A DNA stretch of 64,000 nucleotides from CAZKBP01 sp964551015 (GTDB lineage: Bacteria; Bacteroidota; Bacteroidia; Cytophagales; Microscillaceae). The DNA lies in NCBI GenBank assembly GCA_964551015.1, contig CAZKBP010000001.1:434001-498000 (forward strand), in the 5' to 3' direction. The position numbers and the translations under genes were made by a program. Shown here one piece after another: positions 25,186-33,828 of the stretch (its first letter is position 1; the number at the start of each line of letters is the position of its first letter). The notes beneath the pieces are model-generated. The model was not told the origin of the DNA. It worked only from the letters and a program-made list of their open reading frames with translations, and did no database searches.

Positions 25186-26955
25186 ATGACAACACTCACC
25201 CAAGCCCAAATGGTGATCTCTGAAAATGAAACAGAGTCTGAACAATGGGGGCCTGTCCTTCAACAGAAAAAAAATATCACGGGAGCAGAGGCTTTGATCC
25301 TTGCCCTGATGGCCGAAGAAGTAGATACGGTTTTTGGCTATCCAGGGGGAGCCATCATGCCGATTTATGATGCCCACTACCACTACCAAGATCAAGTCAA
25401 GCACATACTCGCACGCCACGAACAAGGTGCTACTCACGCTGCCCAGGGCTACGCGCGTATTGCCAAAAAAGCAGGCGTTTGTTTCGCCACTTCTGGCCCG
25501 GGGGCTACTAACTTGATTACAGGTATCGCTGACGCCTTGGTAGACTCTACGCCGATGGTCTGCATTACAGGTCAGGTTCCCAAGCATCTCTTGGGTACAG
25601 ATGCGTTCCAAGAAACAGACGTGATGGGAATCTCTATGCCCGTTACGAAATGGAACTACCAGATTACAGAAGCAGAGGAAATTCCTTGGGTTATTGCCAA
25701 GGCCTTTTACATCGCCCAAAATGGCCGTCCGGGACCTGTATTGATTGATATTACCAAAAATGCTCAGTTCAGCACCTTTGATTTTGAATATAAAAAATGT
25801 ACTAAAATTCGCAGTTACCATCCTAAGCCCAAAATTAATGAGGAAGCCATTCAGGTCGCTGCGGATCTGATCAATCAAGCGCAAAAGCCACTGATGCTGG
25901 TGGGGCACGGCGTGCTGATTGCCGAGGCAGAGGAAGAATTTAGAGCTTTGGCCGAAAAAACAGGCATTCCCGTGGCAAGTACCCTCATGGGGCTTTCGGC
26001 CTTTCCCGTTCAGCATCCACTCTATGTAGGCTACTTGGGTATGCACGGTAACTATGCGCCCAATATCAAGACCAACGAGTGCGACGTGCTGATCGCCATC
26101 GGAATGCGCTTTGACGATCGTGTTACAGGTGATACTTCTCGCTATGCGCCACAGGCCAAAGTCATTCATATTGAGATTGACCCAGCCGAAATTGATAAAA
26201 ATATCAAAACCGATGTGGCCATCATCGCCGATGCCAGAGATGCAATTACCTCCCTCCTCCCCCGGGTAGAAGAAAAATCTTACCCAGCGTGGCGAGAAGA
26301 ATTCAAAGTCTGCGACCAGATGGAATATGAAAAGGTATTACAAAAAGATTTCAGTGCCGACACGCCCCAGATTAAAATGGCCGAAGTGATCCGTGATCTT
26401 TCCCAAAAAACAGAAGGAAAAGCCATCTTAGTAACGGATGTAGGACAGCACCAAATGGTTGCTACCCGCTATTATCAATTTGCACAACCCGATAGCAACG
26501 TAACCTCGGGTGGATTGGGTACCATGGGCTTTGCCTTACCGGCTGCCTTGGGGGCTAAATGGGCGGCTCCTAGCAGAGAAGTGGTAGCAGTGATTGGAGA
26601 TGCAGGCTATCAGATGACGGTTCAGGAACTCGGAATGATTTTACAATACAAAATCCCTGTGAAAATTATTGTGCTAAACAATAGCTTCTTAGGGATGGTG
26701 CGCCAGTGGCAACAGTTGTTCTTTGATCGTCGCTATGCTTCTACGGAGATGATCAATCCTGATTTTGTAATGCTGGCACAAGCCTTTGGCATTCAAGCTA
26801 AAAAAGTTACCGAACGAGCCGATCTAAGCACGGCACTCGATGAAATGCTGGCTTGCGCTGAGGCTTATTTCCTAGAAGTAGTGGTAGAAAAAGAAGATAA
26901 CGTCTTCCCGATGATTCCTTCGGGCGAAAGCATTTCTAATATGCGTTTGGAGTAG
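25186..26955 (+). CDS. ilvB: Acetolactate synthase large (catalytic) subunit
   Basis: ThDP-dependent enzyme that makes acetolactate and acetohydroxybutyrate, the committed step of the pathway. 589 residues with three domains: an N-terminal PYR domain from about residue 30 (ITGAEALILALMAEEVDTVF, LARHEQGATHAAQGYAR with the catalytic Glu, TSGPGATNLITGIADALVDS), a central domain (about 215-350), and a C-terminal PP domain with GDAGYQMTVQELGMI ... NNSFLGMVRQWQ. The family's GDG metal motif appears as GDAG, as in other AHAS sequences. It starts at 25186, 40 bases after ilvD, and is followed 42 bases later by its regulatory partner ilvN. Confidence 0.97.
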   Translation: MTTLTQAQMVISENETESEQWGPVLQQKKNITGAEALILALMAEEVDTVFGYPGGAIMPIYDAHYHYQDQVKHILARHEQGATHAAQGYARIAKKAGVCFATSGPGATNLITGIADALVDSTPMVCITGQVPKHLLGTDAFQETDVMGISMPVTKWNYQITEAEEIPWVIAKAFYIAQNGRPGPVLIDITKNAQFSTFDFEYKKCTKIRSYHPKPKINEEAIQVAADLINQAQKPLMLVGHGVLIAEAEEEFRALAEKTGIPVASTLMGLSAFPVQHPLYVGYLGMHGNYAPNIKTNECDVLIAIGMRFDDRVTGDTSRYAPQAKVIHIEIDPAEIDKNIKTDVAIIADARDAITSLLPRVEEKSYPAWREEFKVCDQMEYEKVLQKDFSADTPQIKMAEVIRDLSQKTEGKAILVTDVGQHQMVATRYYQFAQPDSNVTSGGLGTMGFALPAALGAKWAAPSREVVAVIGDAGYQMTVQELGMILQYKIPVKIIVLNNSFLGMVRQWQQLFFDRRYASTEMINPDFVMLAQAFGIQAKKVTERADLSTALDEMLACAEAYFLEVVVEKEDNVFPMIPSGESISNMRLE

Positions 26956-26997
26956 CAGCCAATTGTCAATGGCACCTTACAAATCAGAAAATTGATT

Positions 26998-27549
26998 ATG
27001 CAAACAGAAGAATTGAAACAATACACGGTTTCCATTTTCACGGAAAACCACATCGGGCTGCTCAATCGTATCACGATCATCCTGACCCGAAGGAAAATTA
27101 ACATCGATAGCCTCACGACCTCTGGCTCAGAGACTCAGGGTATTTACCGCTTTACAATTGTAATTCGTGCCACACCTGATAATATCAAAAAGCTCGTCAA
27201 GCAGTTTGAAAAGCAAGTAGAAGTGATCAAGGCATTTTACTACGAAGATCACGAGATGATTTATCAAGAAATCGCGCTTTATAAAATGCCTACCAGTGCT
27301 TTTGCCAATAGCCAAACCGTAGAACGCATCGTACGTGATAATCACGCGCGTATCTTGACGGTAGAGCCTGATTTTATCGTGATTGAGAAAACAGGACACG
27401 AATACGAAACCGAAGACTTGTTTAATAAGCTTCAACCGCACGGCGTATTGAGTTTTGCTCGCTCGGGTAGAGTGGCCATTGCCAAACCTATGAAGCGTAT
27501 CCAAGCTTTTATGAAAGAACGAGAAGAAAATCCTTATCCATTTCATTAG
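26998..27549 (+). CDS. ilvN: Acetolactate synthase small (regulatory) subunit
   Basis: Regulatory subunit that gives valine feedback control and boosts activity of IlvB. About 183 residues. It has an N-terminal ACT domain (YTVSIFTENHIGLLNRITII, RRKINIDSLTTSGSETQGIY) and a C-terminal ALS_ss-type domain (about 85-165, including ILTVEPDFIVIEKTGHEYET and LFNKLQPHGVLSFARSGRVA). The ATG at 26998 is preferred to a TTG two codons before. Position directly after ilvB supports the call. Confidence 0.95.
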   Translation: MQTEELKQYTVSIFTENHIGLLNRITIILTRRKINIDSLTTSGSETQGIYRFTIVIRATPDNIKKLVKQFEKQVEVIKAFYYEDHEMIYQEIALYKMPTSAFANSQTVERIVRDNHARILTVEPDFIVIEKTGHEYETEDLFNKLQPHGVLSFARSGRVAIAKPMKRIQAFMKEREENPYPFH

Positions 27550-27587
27550 CGGCAGGTTTGCGGTTCAGTAGGATGAAACTTCGAACC

Positions 27588-27643
27588 TGCAATTTGAAAT
27601 GACCTAATGCTTAATTTGCAATTTGAAATCTGTAATTTGAAAT
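27588..27643 (+). repeat. Three short AATTTGAAAT repeats between ilvN and ilvC
   Basis: TGCAATTTGAAAT at 27588 and 27617, and TGTAATTTGAAAT at 27631, in the 103-base ilvN-ilvC spacer. The spacer also has AGGTTTGCGGTTC and GAACCTGC segments that can pair partly. It looks like a remnant of an intergenic repeat. Confidence 0.6.
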
Positions 27644-27652
27644 TTAAATATC

Positions 27653-28717
27653 ATGGCAAAAATTAACTTTGGCGGCGTAACAGAAAACGTGGTTACTCGC
27701 GAAGAATTCCCCCTCGAGAAAGCAAAAGAAGTCCTCAAAGACGAAACCATCGCCATCATTGGCTACGGTGTGCAGGGCCCCGGACAAGCACTCAATCTCA
27801 GAGATAATGGCTTTAACGTGATCGTAGGCCAACGTCAACCTTCCAAATCTTATGATAAGGCGGTAGCCGACGGTTGGGTAGCGGGTGAAAATCTTTTCTC
27901 TATCGAGGAAGCACTCGAGAAAGCAACGGTCATTTTCTATCTCCTTTCGGATGCGGGGCAAATCCAACTCTGGCCTACGGTCAAAAAACACCTAACTGCT
28001 GGTAAGACTTTGTATTTCTCCCACGGTTTCGGTATCACTTACCACGAGCAGACAGGCATTGTTCCGCCCGAAGATGTAGATGTGGTTTTGGTAGCGCCCA
28101 AGGGTTCGGGTACGAGCTTACGTCGTTTGTTTGTAGCCGGCAAAGGCTTGAATTCCAGCTACGCTATTTACCAAGATGCGACGGGTAAGGCTCAAGATAG
28201 AGTTTTAGCGATTGGGATTGGAATTGGCTCGGGTTATTTGTTTGAGACGACTTTTGAAAAAGAAGTTTACAGCGATCTGACCGGAGAGCGAGGCGTATTG
28301 ATGGGCGCACTAGCTGGTATGATGGAAGCACAATATAATATCCTCAGAGAAAAAGGCCACTCCCCTTCCGAAGCCTTCAACGAAACCGTAGAAGAATTGA
28401 CCCAGAGTCTGATTTTGTTGGTCGCTGAAAATGGCATGGATTGGATGTATGCCAATTGCTCAACCACGGCACAGCGAGGAGCCCTAGATTGGCGACACAA
28501 ATTCCGCGAGGCAGTAACTCCTGTTTTCAAAGACCTCTATGAAAGCGTCGCTACTGGCAACGAAGCCAAAATCGTGATCGAGGCCAACCAAAAATCTGAC
28601 TACCGCGAAAAGCTAGAAGAAGAACTTCGGGAAGTCCGTGAATCTGAAATGTGGCAAGCCGGCGCGCAAGTCCGCCAACTCCGCCCTGAGAATAATCCTG
28701 AGAAAGTAGAAGCCTAA
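27653..28717 (+). CDS. ilvC: Ketol-acid reductoisomerase (NAD(P)H)
   Basis: Catalyses the alkyl migration and reduction that turn acetolactate into dihydroxy-isovalerate (and the Ile counterpart). 354 residues. N-terminal Rossmann domain: IAIIGYGVQGPGQALNLRDN, then VIVGQRQPSKSYDKAVADG, whose loop sets cofactor preference. Helical C-terminal domain with the Mg-binding acidic residues in SDLTGERGVLMGALAGMMEA and the later NETVEELTQSL. Slightly longer than class I enzymes. Starts at the ATG at 27653 in the ilv operon. Confidence 0.96.
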   Translation: MAKINFGGVTENVVTREEFPLEKAKEVLKDETIAIIGYGVQGPGQALNLRDNGFNVIVGQRQPSKSYDKAVADGWVAGENLFSIEEALEKATVIFYLLSDAGQIQLWPTVKKHLTAGKTLYFSHGFGITYHEQTGIVPPEDVDVVLVAPKGSGTSLRRLFVAGKGLNSSYAIYQDATGKAQDRVLAIGIGIGSGYLFETTFEKEVYSDLTGERGVLMGALAGMMEAQYNILREKGHSPSEAFNETVEELTQSLILLVAENGMDWMYANCSTTAQRGALDWRHKFREAVTPVFKDLYESVATGNEAKIVIEANQKSDYREKLEEELREVRESEMWQAGAQVRQLRPENNPEKVEA

Positions 28718-28723
28718 TTGGTT

Positions 28724-28837
28724 TAGGTTGCAAGTTGTGGGTTACAGATTGGGTGGAGAATTGATAAGTCATCACTTCTAACGCACACTCTATAACCTTG
28801 GAAGCAACTTGCAACTTCTAGCCCACAACCTACAGCC
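28724..28837. repeat. Intergenic repeat/inverted repeat between ilvC and ilvA
   Basis: The 122-base spacer begins with TAGGTTGCAAGTTGTGGG and ends with CAACTTGCAACTT and GCCCACAACCTACAGCCT, that is, reverse-complement blocks of its left end in shuffled order. It can fold back on itself and resembles other palindromic spacers in the window. Confidence 0.6.
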
Positions 28838-28839
28838 TA

Positions 28840-30114
28840 ATGCAACATCAACCCCACCCTACTCCTACTTCTTTGCCTTCGGTAACAGCGATTATTCAGG
28901 CTTACCAAAAGCTGAAAAACGTGGTACATCATACGCCTTTGATGCAAAATTTGCGTTATTCAGAGCATTTTCAAGCCAATATTTATTTTAAAAGGGAAGA
29001 TTTACAAATTGTGCGCTCCTATAAGTTGCGAGGAGCTTATCACAAAATTTGCTCATTAAACCCTGAGCAACGCAACAAAGGCGTAGTGGCCGCTAGTGCG
29101 GGCAATCATGCCCAAGGCGTGGCCTACGCTTGCCATAGCTTGGGAATCAAAGGAACGATCTTTATGCCCATTCCTACCCCAGAGCAAAAGGTCAGGCAAA
29201 CTCGGTTGTTTGGTAGAGATCAGATTGAAATCAAACTCGCCGGAGATACTTTTGATGACGCCTACGAAGCAGCTATGTCTTTTTGTGAAGAAGAAGGCAG
29301 TACTTTCGTGCATCCTTTTAATGATGAGAAAATCATCATCGGGCAGGGAACGGTAGGCTTGGAAATTATTGAGGACATGCCCCAGAAGATCGATTATCTC
29401 TTTCTGCCCATTGGCGGTGGGGGTTTGACGGCAGGCGTCGGAAGCTATATCAAGCAAATCAGCCCACAGACCAAAATCATTGGCGTGGAGCCACAGGGTG
29501 CGCCCGCTATGCAAACTTCTCTCAAAAAAGGAGAAAACACTACATTAGAAAAGATTGACAAATTTGTAGATGGAGCTGCCGTGCGGCGGGTGGGAGACTT
29601 GACTTTTGCCATCGCCAGTAAGGTGCTAGATGAAGTCATGACTGTGGCCGAAGGCAAAGTCTGTACGACTATTCTCAAACTTTACAACGAAGAAGCCATC
29701 GTCGTAGAACCCGCCGGAGCCTTGGCCATCGCGGCTTTGGATCAGTACCAAGAGAAAATCAGGGGCAAAAATGTAGTCTGTATTCTCAGTGGTGGGAATA
29801 ATGACATTACCCGCATGGAAGAGATTAAAGAACGCTCCTTGCTGCACGAATCTTTGAAACATTATTTTGTGATCAGCTTTCCGCAAAGACCCGGCGCTTT
29901 GAAAGAATTTGTGATGAATGTGCTCGGCCCGCACGATGATATTACTCATTTTGAGTACACCAAAAAACATAATCGTGAGAAAGGGCCTGCTTTGGTCGGC
30001 ATCGAGCTACAAAACCCCGAGGACTACCCTCCCCTGCTCGAGCGCATGGAGCAATGCCACATTAGCTACGAAGTGCTGAATCAAAGGCCAGAATTGTTGA
30101 ATATTTTGGTGTAA
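28840..30114 (+). CDS. ilvA: Threonine dehydratase (threonine ammonia-lyase), biosynthetic
   Basis: PLP enzyme converting threonine to 2-oxobutyrate, the entry to isoleucine synthesis. 424 residues. The PLP lysine lies in KREDLQIVRSYKLRGAYHKI (the S-Y-K-L-R-G-A motif), followed by AASAGNHAQGVAYACHSLGI and the phosphate-binding LPIGGGGLTAGV. The C-terminal 90 residues (HYFVISFPQRPGALKEFVMN) form one ACT-like regulatory domain, as in the shorter IlvA type. Its place at the end of ilvE-D-B-N-C-A supports a biosynthetic rather than catabolic role. With these six genes the pathway from threonine/pyruvate to Ile and Val is complete; the leu genes are not here. Confidence 0.95.
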   Translation: MQHQPHPTPTSLPSVTAIIQAYQKLKNVVHHTPLMQNLRYSEHFQANIYFKREDLQIVRSYKLRGAYHKICSLNPEQRNKGVVAASAGNHAQGVAYACHSLGIKGTIFMPIPTPEQKVRQTRLFGRDQIEIKLAGDTFDDAYEAAMSFCEEEGSTFVHPFNDEKIIIGQGTVGLEIIEDMPQKIDYLFLPIGGGGLTAGVGSYIKQISPQTKIIGVEPQGAPAMQTSLKKGENTTLEKIDKFVDGAAVRRVGDLTFAIASKVLDEVMTVAEGKVCTTILKLYNEEAIVVEPAGALAIAALDQYQEKIRGKNVVCILSGGNNDITRMEEIKERSLLHESLKHYFVISFPQRPGALKEFVMNVLGPHDDITHFEYTKKHNREKGPALVGIELQNPEDYPPLLERMEQCHISYEVLNQRPELLNILV

Positions 30115-30142
30115 AATGTAGCCCCCGCGAAATACCTCTAAG

Positions 30143-30200
30143 CTGTGGACGGTCGTCCGTGGACTAAACTGTGGACGGTCGTCTGTGGACTGTGGACTAA
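30143..30200. repeat. Tandem GTGGACGGTCGTC(C/T)GTGGAC repeats after ilvA
   Basis: CTGTGGACGGTCGTCCGTGG is at 30143, and its near copy (one change) is at 30169, period 26 bases, followed by a further GTGGACTAAA. Each copy is internally palindromic around GGACGGTCGTCC. Related GTCTGTGG/CCACAGAC arms occur at 47193-47290. Confidence 0.8.
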
Positions 30201-30225
30201 AAAGCATTCAAAGGATGGATTGGTA

Positions 30226-30825
30226 TTATACGACTAATTTAAATACAAAAATGACCACCGCCGCTATGCCAGAAACTGCTGAAAGCCCGACTCGCCAATA
30301 ATTTGCAGAAAGCTTAAGGAAACCCACTAAAACTGCAGACAAAGAAAGCAAAGCGATCACAACCAAAATTTGTCCCACTTCTATTCCCAAATTAAAAGCT
30401 AATAATTTCCCTAAAATGCTCTCTCCCGTACCCACGAACATACTCCTCAGCAAACCCGAAAAGGCAAAGCCGTGAATAAAACCAAACACCACCGCCATCC
30501 CGTAGCGGATCAAATGAAAGCGATCAAAGACGCTCCCCTCGGCTCTTTCGGGTTTTTCAAGAAAATTCAGCAGCGCGGTAATAAAAATGGTAACAGGAAT
30601 CAATAGCTCCACTAGAGCACGATCTACCATAAATACATCCAGAGCTGCTAAGGCCAACGTAAGGCTATGCCCAATCGTGAAGGCCGTCACCAAGATCAAG
30701 ATTTTACGCCAAGCGACTAGCTGATATACGGCCGCAAGTACCGCAATAAACAGGATATGGTCAAGCCCGTCTGTAGCCACGATATGCTCAAAGCCGAGCT
30801 GGAAATATACTTGTAATTCTGACAC
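30226..30825 (-). CDS. HupE/UreJ-family membrane protein
   Basis: 199 residues, about six membrane helices. It has the family's characteristic early GLDHILFIAVLAAVYQ and FTIGHSLTLALA motifs with paired His, and later FGFIHGFAFSGLL and NLGIEVGQ. HupE/UreJ proteins are linked to nickel or cobalt handling for hydrogenase and urease. No such enzyme is encoded here, and in Bacteroidota such genes are often found alone, so a general metal-transport role is only inferred. Start is a GTG at 30825, since it gives the family-like N-terminus SELQVYFQLGFEHI and no upstream ATG fits. Inner membrane. Confidence 0.8.
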   Translation of the reverse strand: MSELQVYFQLGFEHIVATDGLDHILFIAVLAAVYQLVAWRKILILVTAFTIGHSLTLALAALDVFMVDRALVELLIPVTIFITALLNFLEKPERAEGSVFDRFHLIRYGMAVVFGFIHGFAFSGLLRSMFVGTGESILGKLLAFNLGIEVGQILVVIALLSLSAVLVGFLKLSANYWRVGLSAVSGIAAVVIFVFKLVV

Positions 30826-30918
30826 AGATTTATTCAGATTATTTTGACTTTATAGATCAATTGTGTTTTGATCCCATTCATCCACAATAAAACAATTTAA
30901 TAATAAAAATACGCTACC

Positions 30919-32919
30919 CTAATGAAATTTCAAATCCCTAATCTCTCGCCGTACATCATAATAAGCAATGGCCGTGTAGAGACTGGTTAGGTTGGTATTG
31001 AGCAGAATGATCGTTAATTCGTCCAGATAAAAAACATCTGGATAGAGGAAATATTTGGCAAAAAGATCATTTCCACTCAAAAACCAGCACAATCCTAGTA
31101 TTGAAAAAAACACAAAAAGCGTTTTAACCTCCGTAACCGTCCAAAAACGCGAAAAAAACCAGCGCATCCTACCCTTTGAGCTTACATATTGAATAACTAA
31201 GATCAATGCACTGACGACCATTAAACTTAATATATAAATTATTTGCGCCCGATGCTGTGCTAGCTGGTGCCGAAAATAATGCAAACTTCCCGAAGCATAA
31301 AATAAAGTGAGAAAGGTAATCAAACCCAAGAAACTCAAAGTAAGGTATGTAAATACCTGCAAGCTCCGACGCTGAATATACTGGTCGTGGTGATAAGATT
31401 TCAGACGAAAAATCTGTTGCCACCAAATTGCCAAACTAATCATGCGACGAAATACAAAGGAAATGGCAATCAACAAGAACACAAAAAAAACACTGAACTC
31501 CCAAACGGTTTTGTCCACACTATGCCATCCCAGCAAAAAAAAGAGTGAAGTTAAAGGTATCGAAGTAAGCGGAATCATCCAATAACTGTTAAAAGCCGTT
31601 TTCCAGTAGTTCATTTGGGAGCTAAGCTGGATTTCGGCTGTGCTCTCGGCAGGGACAGAGGGTGGAGCTTGGTCTGTCTCGAGCGATTGATCTATGACCT
31701 GCTGAGTGATTTTCTGGAACAACTGGGTATCTTTCCAGTAGCGATTATGTGCATAACCCGGAATCACGTAGCGATTGAAGATTTCTTCTTCCCGATTCAC
31801 GAAAAGCTGATGATAGACGGCCTTGCTTCTGAGTAACTCGGTTTTATGCCCTACGGGGTCTTGTTCGTCGCAATAATTATAATGTTTAATTTGAGCGGTG
31901 CGATTTACAAAAATAGATTCTTCCTCAGAGGAAAGGTTGGGATGTAAATATTCATAATTCAGAGGCCAAAGGGTAATAAATTTGTCAATCGGGGAGCCCA
32001 GCGTAATCAAAGCATCTACCTGATGAATCCACTTGGCTCCCAGTGCTTCCTGCGCTTCGTCTACTTGCGGATAAGTGCCCAGATATTCATCAAAGTATCC
32101 TTGGAAGGGGAAATTGGCATTTTCCTGAGGCGGGTCCAGGTAAATCTTCTTTTTACAATGGCCATAAGCTAGGGCATCCAGCGCAAGTACAGTTCCCAAA
32201 CTATGGGATAAAATCATATATCTGGCCTCCTGCTGAGGATTTCTTTGTTGATGATGCCTTTGCAACTTATCCATCAAATTATGAAAACGCCCCACCGCCT
32301 GCCCCCTCACCCAAGGGCTTTCGCCATAGATTTGTACATCTCCCAGAAACTTCTCAAACACCAGTTTTTTCACCCCGGGTGCCTGCCAGGCCAGAATTTT
32401 ATCTAGAAATAAAAGCGTCGCTTGTAATTGCTCAAGTAATTTATAAAGCCATAAATCTTGTTCTTGCTTACGATTTTCCAGACGCGCCATCAAAGTAGGA
32501 GCCCAAGTAGCGATATCCTGCCCTACTAAGTCGTAATTTTCGTTCAAAATGTCTGCCCAGTACAACTCTACGAAACGTATATTTTCGCCGCTAGTAGCCG
32601 GGAGGGCTTGAAATCTTTCCTTAGCCTGTCCATCGATACGGATGTTATCAAATTCAGCCCAGGGGCTACTTCTGGAGAAAGTTAGCTGGCCGTCTTTTTT
32701 GCGAGGATGCCCCGTTTGGGCACTGACCATGCCCCAAGATACGAGATCTTTAAAGGGTTCGGAAGTCTGGCCATTGACAGCGGGCTGGTTACGCACCTCG
32801 GCAAAGCGATTAATCACGGGCGTGACGGTGCTGTTGAGCTTTTGCTCGCCAATCCCGTGAATGACAATGACGTAGTAAATCGGAAGTGAGATCGATGGTT
32901 TTTTTGGATTTTCTGCCAT
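30919..32919 (-). CDS. Membrane-anchored alpha/beta-hydrolase-like protein
   Basis: 666 residues. The N-terminal 400 residues form a hydrolase-like region: YYVIVIHGIGEQKLNSTVTP at the start (oxyanion-type HGIG), nucleophile elbow MILSHSLGTVLALDALAYG and LITLGSPIDKF. The C-terminal 240 residues hold about six membrane helices (WMIPLTSIPLTSLFFLLGW and onward) and end in YDVRREIRDLKFH. No signal peptide precedes the hydrolase part, so it is probably cytoplasmic and tethered to the inner membrane. The Ser in SHSLG is the likely nucleophile; the Asp and His cannot be fixed by eye. Substrate unknown. Leftward, 93 bases upstream of HupE, probably its own unit. Confidence 0.7.
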   Translation of the reverse strand: MAENPKKPSISLPIYYVIVIHGIGEQKLNSTVTPVINRFAEVRNQPAVNGQTSEPFKDLVSWGMVSAQTGHPRKKDGQLTFSRSSPWAEFDNIRIDGQAKERFQALPATSGENIRFVELYWADILNENYDLVGQDIATWAPTLMARLENRKQEQDLWLYKLLEQLQATLLFLDKILAWQAPGVKKLVFEKFLGDVQIYGESPWVRGQAVGRFHNLMDKLQRHHQQRNPQQEARYMILSHSLGTVLALDALAYGHCKKKIYLDPPQENANFPFQGYFDEYLGTYPQVDEAQEALGAKWIHQVDALITLGSPIDKFITLWPLNYEYLHPNLSSEEESIFVNRTAQIKHYNYCDEQDPVGHKTELLRSKAVYHQLFVNREEEIFNRYVIPGYAHNRYWKDTQLFQKITQQVIDQSLETDQAPPSVPAESTAEIQLSSQMNYWKTAFNSYWMIPLTSIPLTSLFFLLGWHSVDKTVWEFSVFFVFLLIAISFVFRRMISLAIWWQQIFRLKSYHHDQYIQRRSLQVFTYLTLSFLGLITFLTLFYASGSLHYFRHQLAQHRAQIIYILSLMVVSALILVIQYVSSKGRMRWFFSRFWTVTEVKTLFVFFSILGLCWFLSGNDLFAKYFLYPDVFYLDELTIILLNTNLTSLYTAIAYYDVRREIRDLKFH

Positions 32920-33085
32920 AGAAATGTAGCAAATACATACGAATAAATACTAAAGTATGAACTTTAAGTATAAGCTCTACGGATTTTTAAAAGATAAGAT
33001 TCTATTCTCGGCGGATTTGGCCGAAAAATTGATATAAGATAAAGGTAAGCGACCTTTTACAGAATCATTAAAGCTTTAGCGTGGT

Positions 33086-33505
33086 ATGAATAATCAGAAG
33101 CTTGTTGCCTTGTTGATAGACTATCTTATTCAAAAGTACGAGAAAACAGATAATGACTCCCAGAAAAATGCTCTTTTCAGTGGCCTAGAGGATGTCCTCA
33201 AGCAATCCGCCTCTCAATTTCCTGCTTCTTCTGAGTCCTCTCCCACTTCGGGCTCTGCGGGCAATTCCTATCAGAAGAATGTGCAAAAAAATCAAGCAAA
33301 GCCTCAAACGGGTTCTAAACCCTCTTCTTCAGGAAGTCCAGATTTTATAGATTTCTCGAGCTTTCCTAATTTTTCTTCTAAACAAAACCCTGCACCAAAA
33401 GAGGTTTATAATAGCAATAAACCTGAAAAGGGTACGAAAAATCAATCCAATAATATAGGAAACAAAGGAGACTTTCCTGCAGAGTTTGACGACTTCGATT
33501 TTTAA
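33086..33505 (+). CDS. Small low-complexity protein with acidic tail, cluster gene 1
   Basis: 139 residues, not recognised. A helical N-terminus (MNNQKLVALLIDYLIQKYEK) is followed by a Ser/Pro/Asn/Gln-rich disordered region (about 45-120) and an acidic aromatic tail (FPAEFDDFDF). The first 20 residues resemble the start of the pseudo-phosphatase encoded next (MNNEDLIVLNLIKYLLNREE), suggesting a shared docking or oligomerisation helix. No signal peptide, so cytoplasmic. First gene of a rightward four-gene cluster. Disordered region plus short acidic motif suggests an adaptor, but this is inference. Confidence 0.6.
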   Translation: MNNQKLVALLIDYLIQKYEKTDNDSQKNALFSGLEDVLKQSASQFPASSESSPTSGSAGNSYQKNVQKNQAKPQTGSKPSSSGSPDFIDFSSFPNFSSKQNPAPKEVYNSNKPEKGTKNQSNNIGNKGDFPAEFDDFDF

Positions 33506-33828
33506 AGCCATTTAAATTATTTTTCTGCGCCTATTAACCTATCTCATTAGGTTGAATTCCCTTATTTTTATTACATATGAGCTTTCTTACAAATATTTTC
33601 ATTTGTAAGCAAATTACTTTTGTGCCCTCTGTTTTCTTTTCTTCTCCTTTCTGAAAAAATATTCATTTTTAAACAACTTTTTTTGGGCAAAGCCTTAGAA
33701 CTGGAATCCTTTTTGCAATATCGCAAATTACAAAAGCGAGGGTACGAAGGTGCCATTATGGAATCGTTGAATGTTTTGTAATTCTATGAGGTGTTTTTTG
33801 ATAATTCGTGAGCAAACCAGATTTAGTT
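33506..33828 (+). other. Intergenic region with a 9-bp hairpin
   Basis: 323 bases without a supported gene. CTTACAAAT (33586-33594) and ATTTGTAAG (33601-33609) form a perfect stem with a 6-base loop, possibly a terminator of cluster gene 1, though the T-run after it is weak. The promoter for the next gene may lie in the remaining AT-rich part. Confidence 0.45.

Noticed and set aside
25159..26169. 336-residue reading frame antisense to ilvB
   Set aside because: It mirrors the well-supported ilvB gene, and its His/Asn-rich composition shows no domain.
27127..27546. 139-residue reading frame antisense to ilvN
   Set aside because: Shadow of ilvN with no supporting motif.
30143..30200. Short tandem repeats after ilvA as a CRISPR array
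   Set aside because: Only two or three units with no spacers of constant length and no cas genes.
32043..32498. 151-residue frame antisense to the hydrolase gene
   Set aside because: Pro-rich shadow with no motif; the opposite strand has the HGIG and SHSLG motifs.
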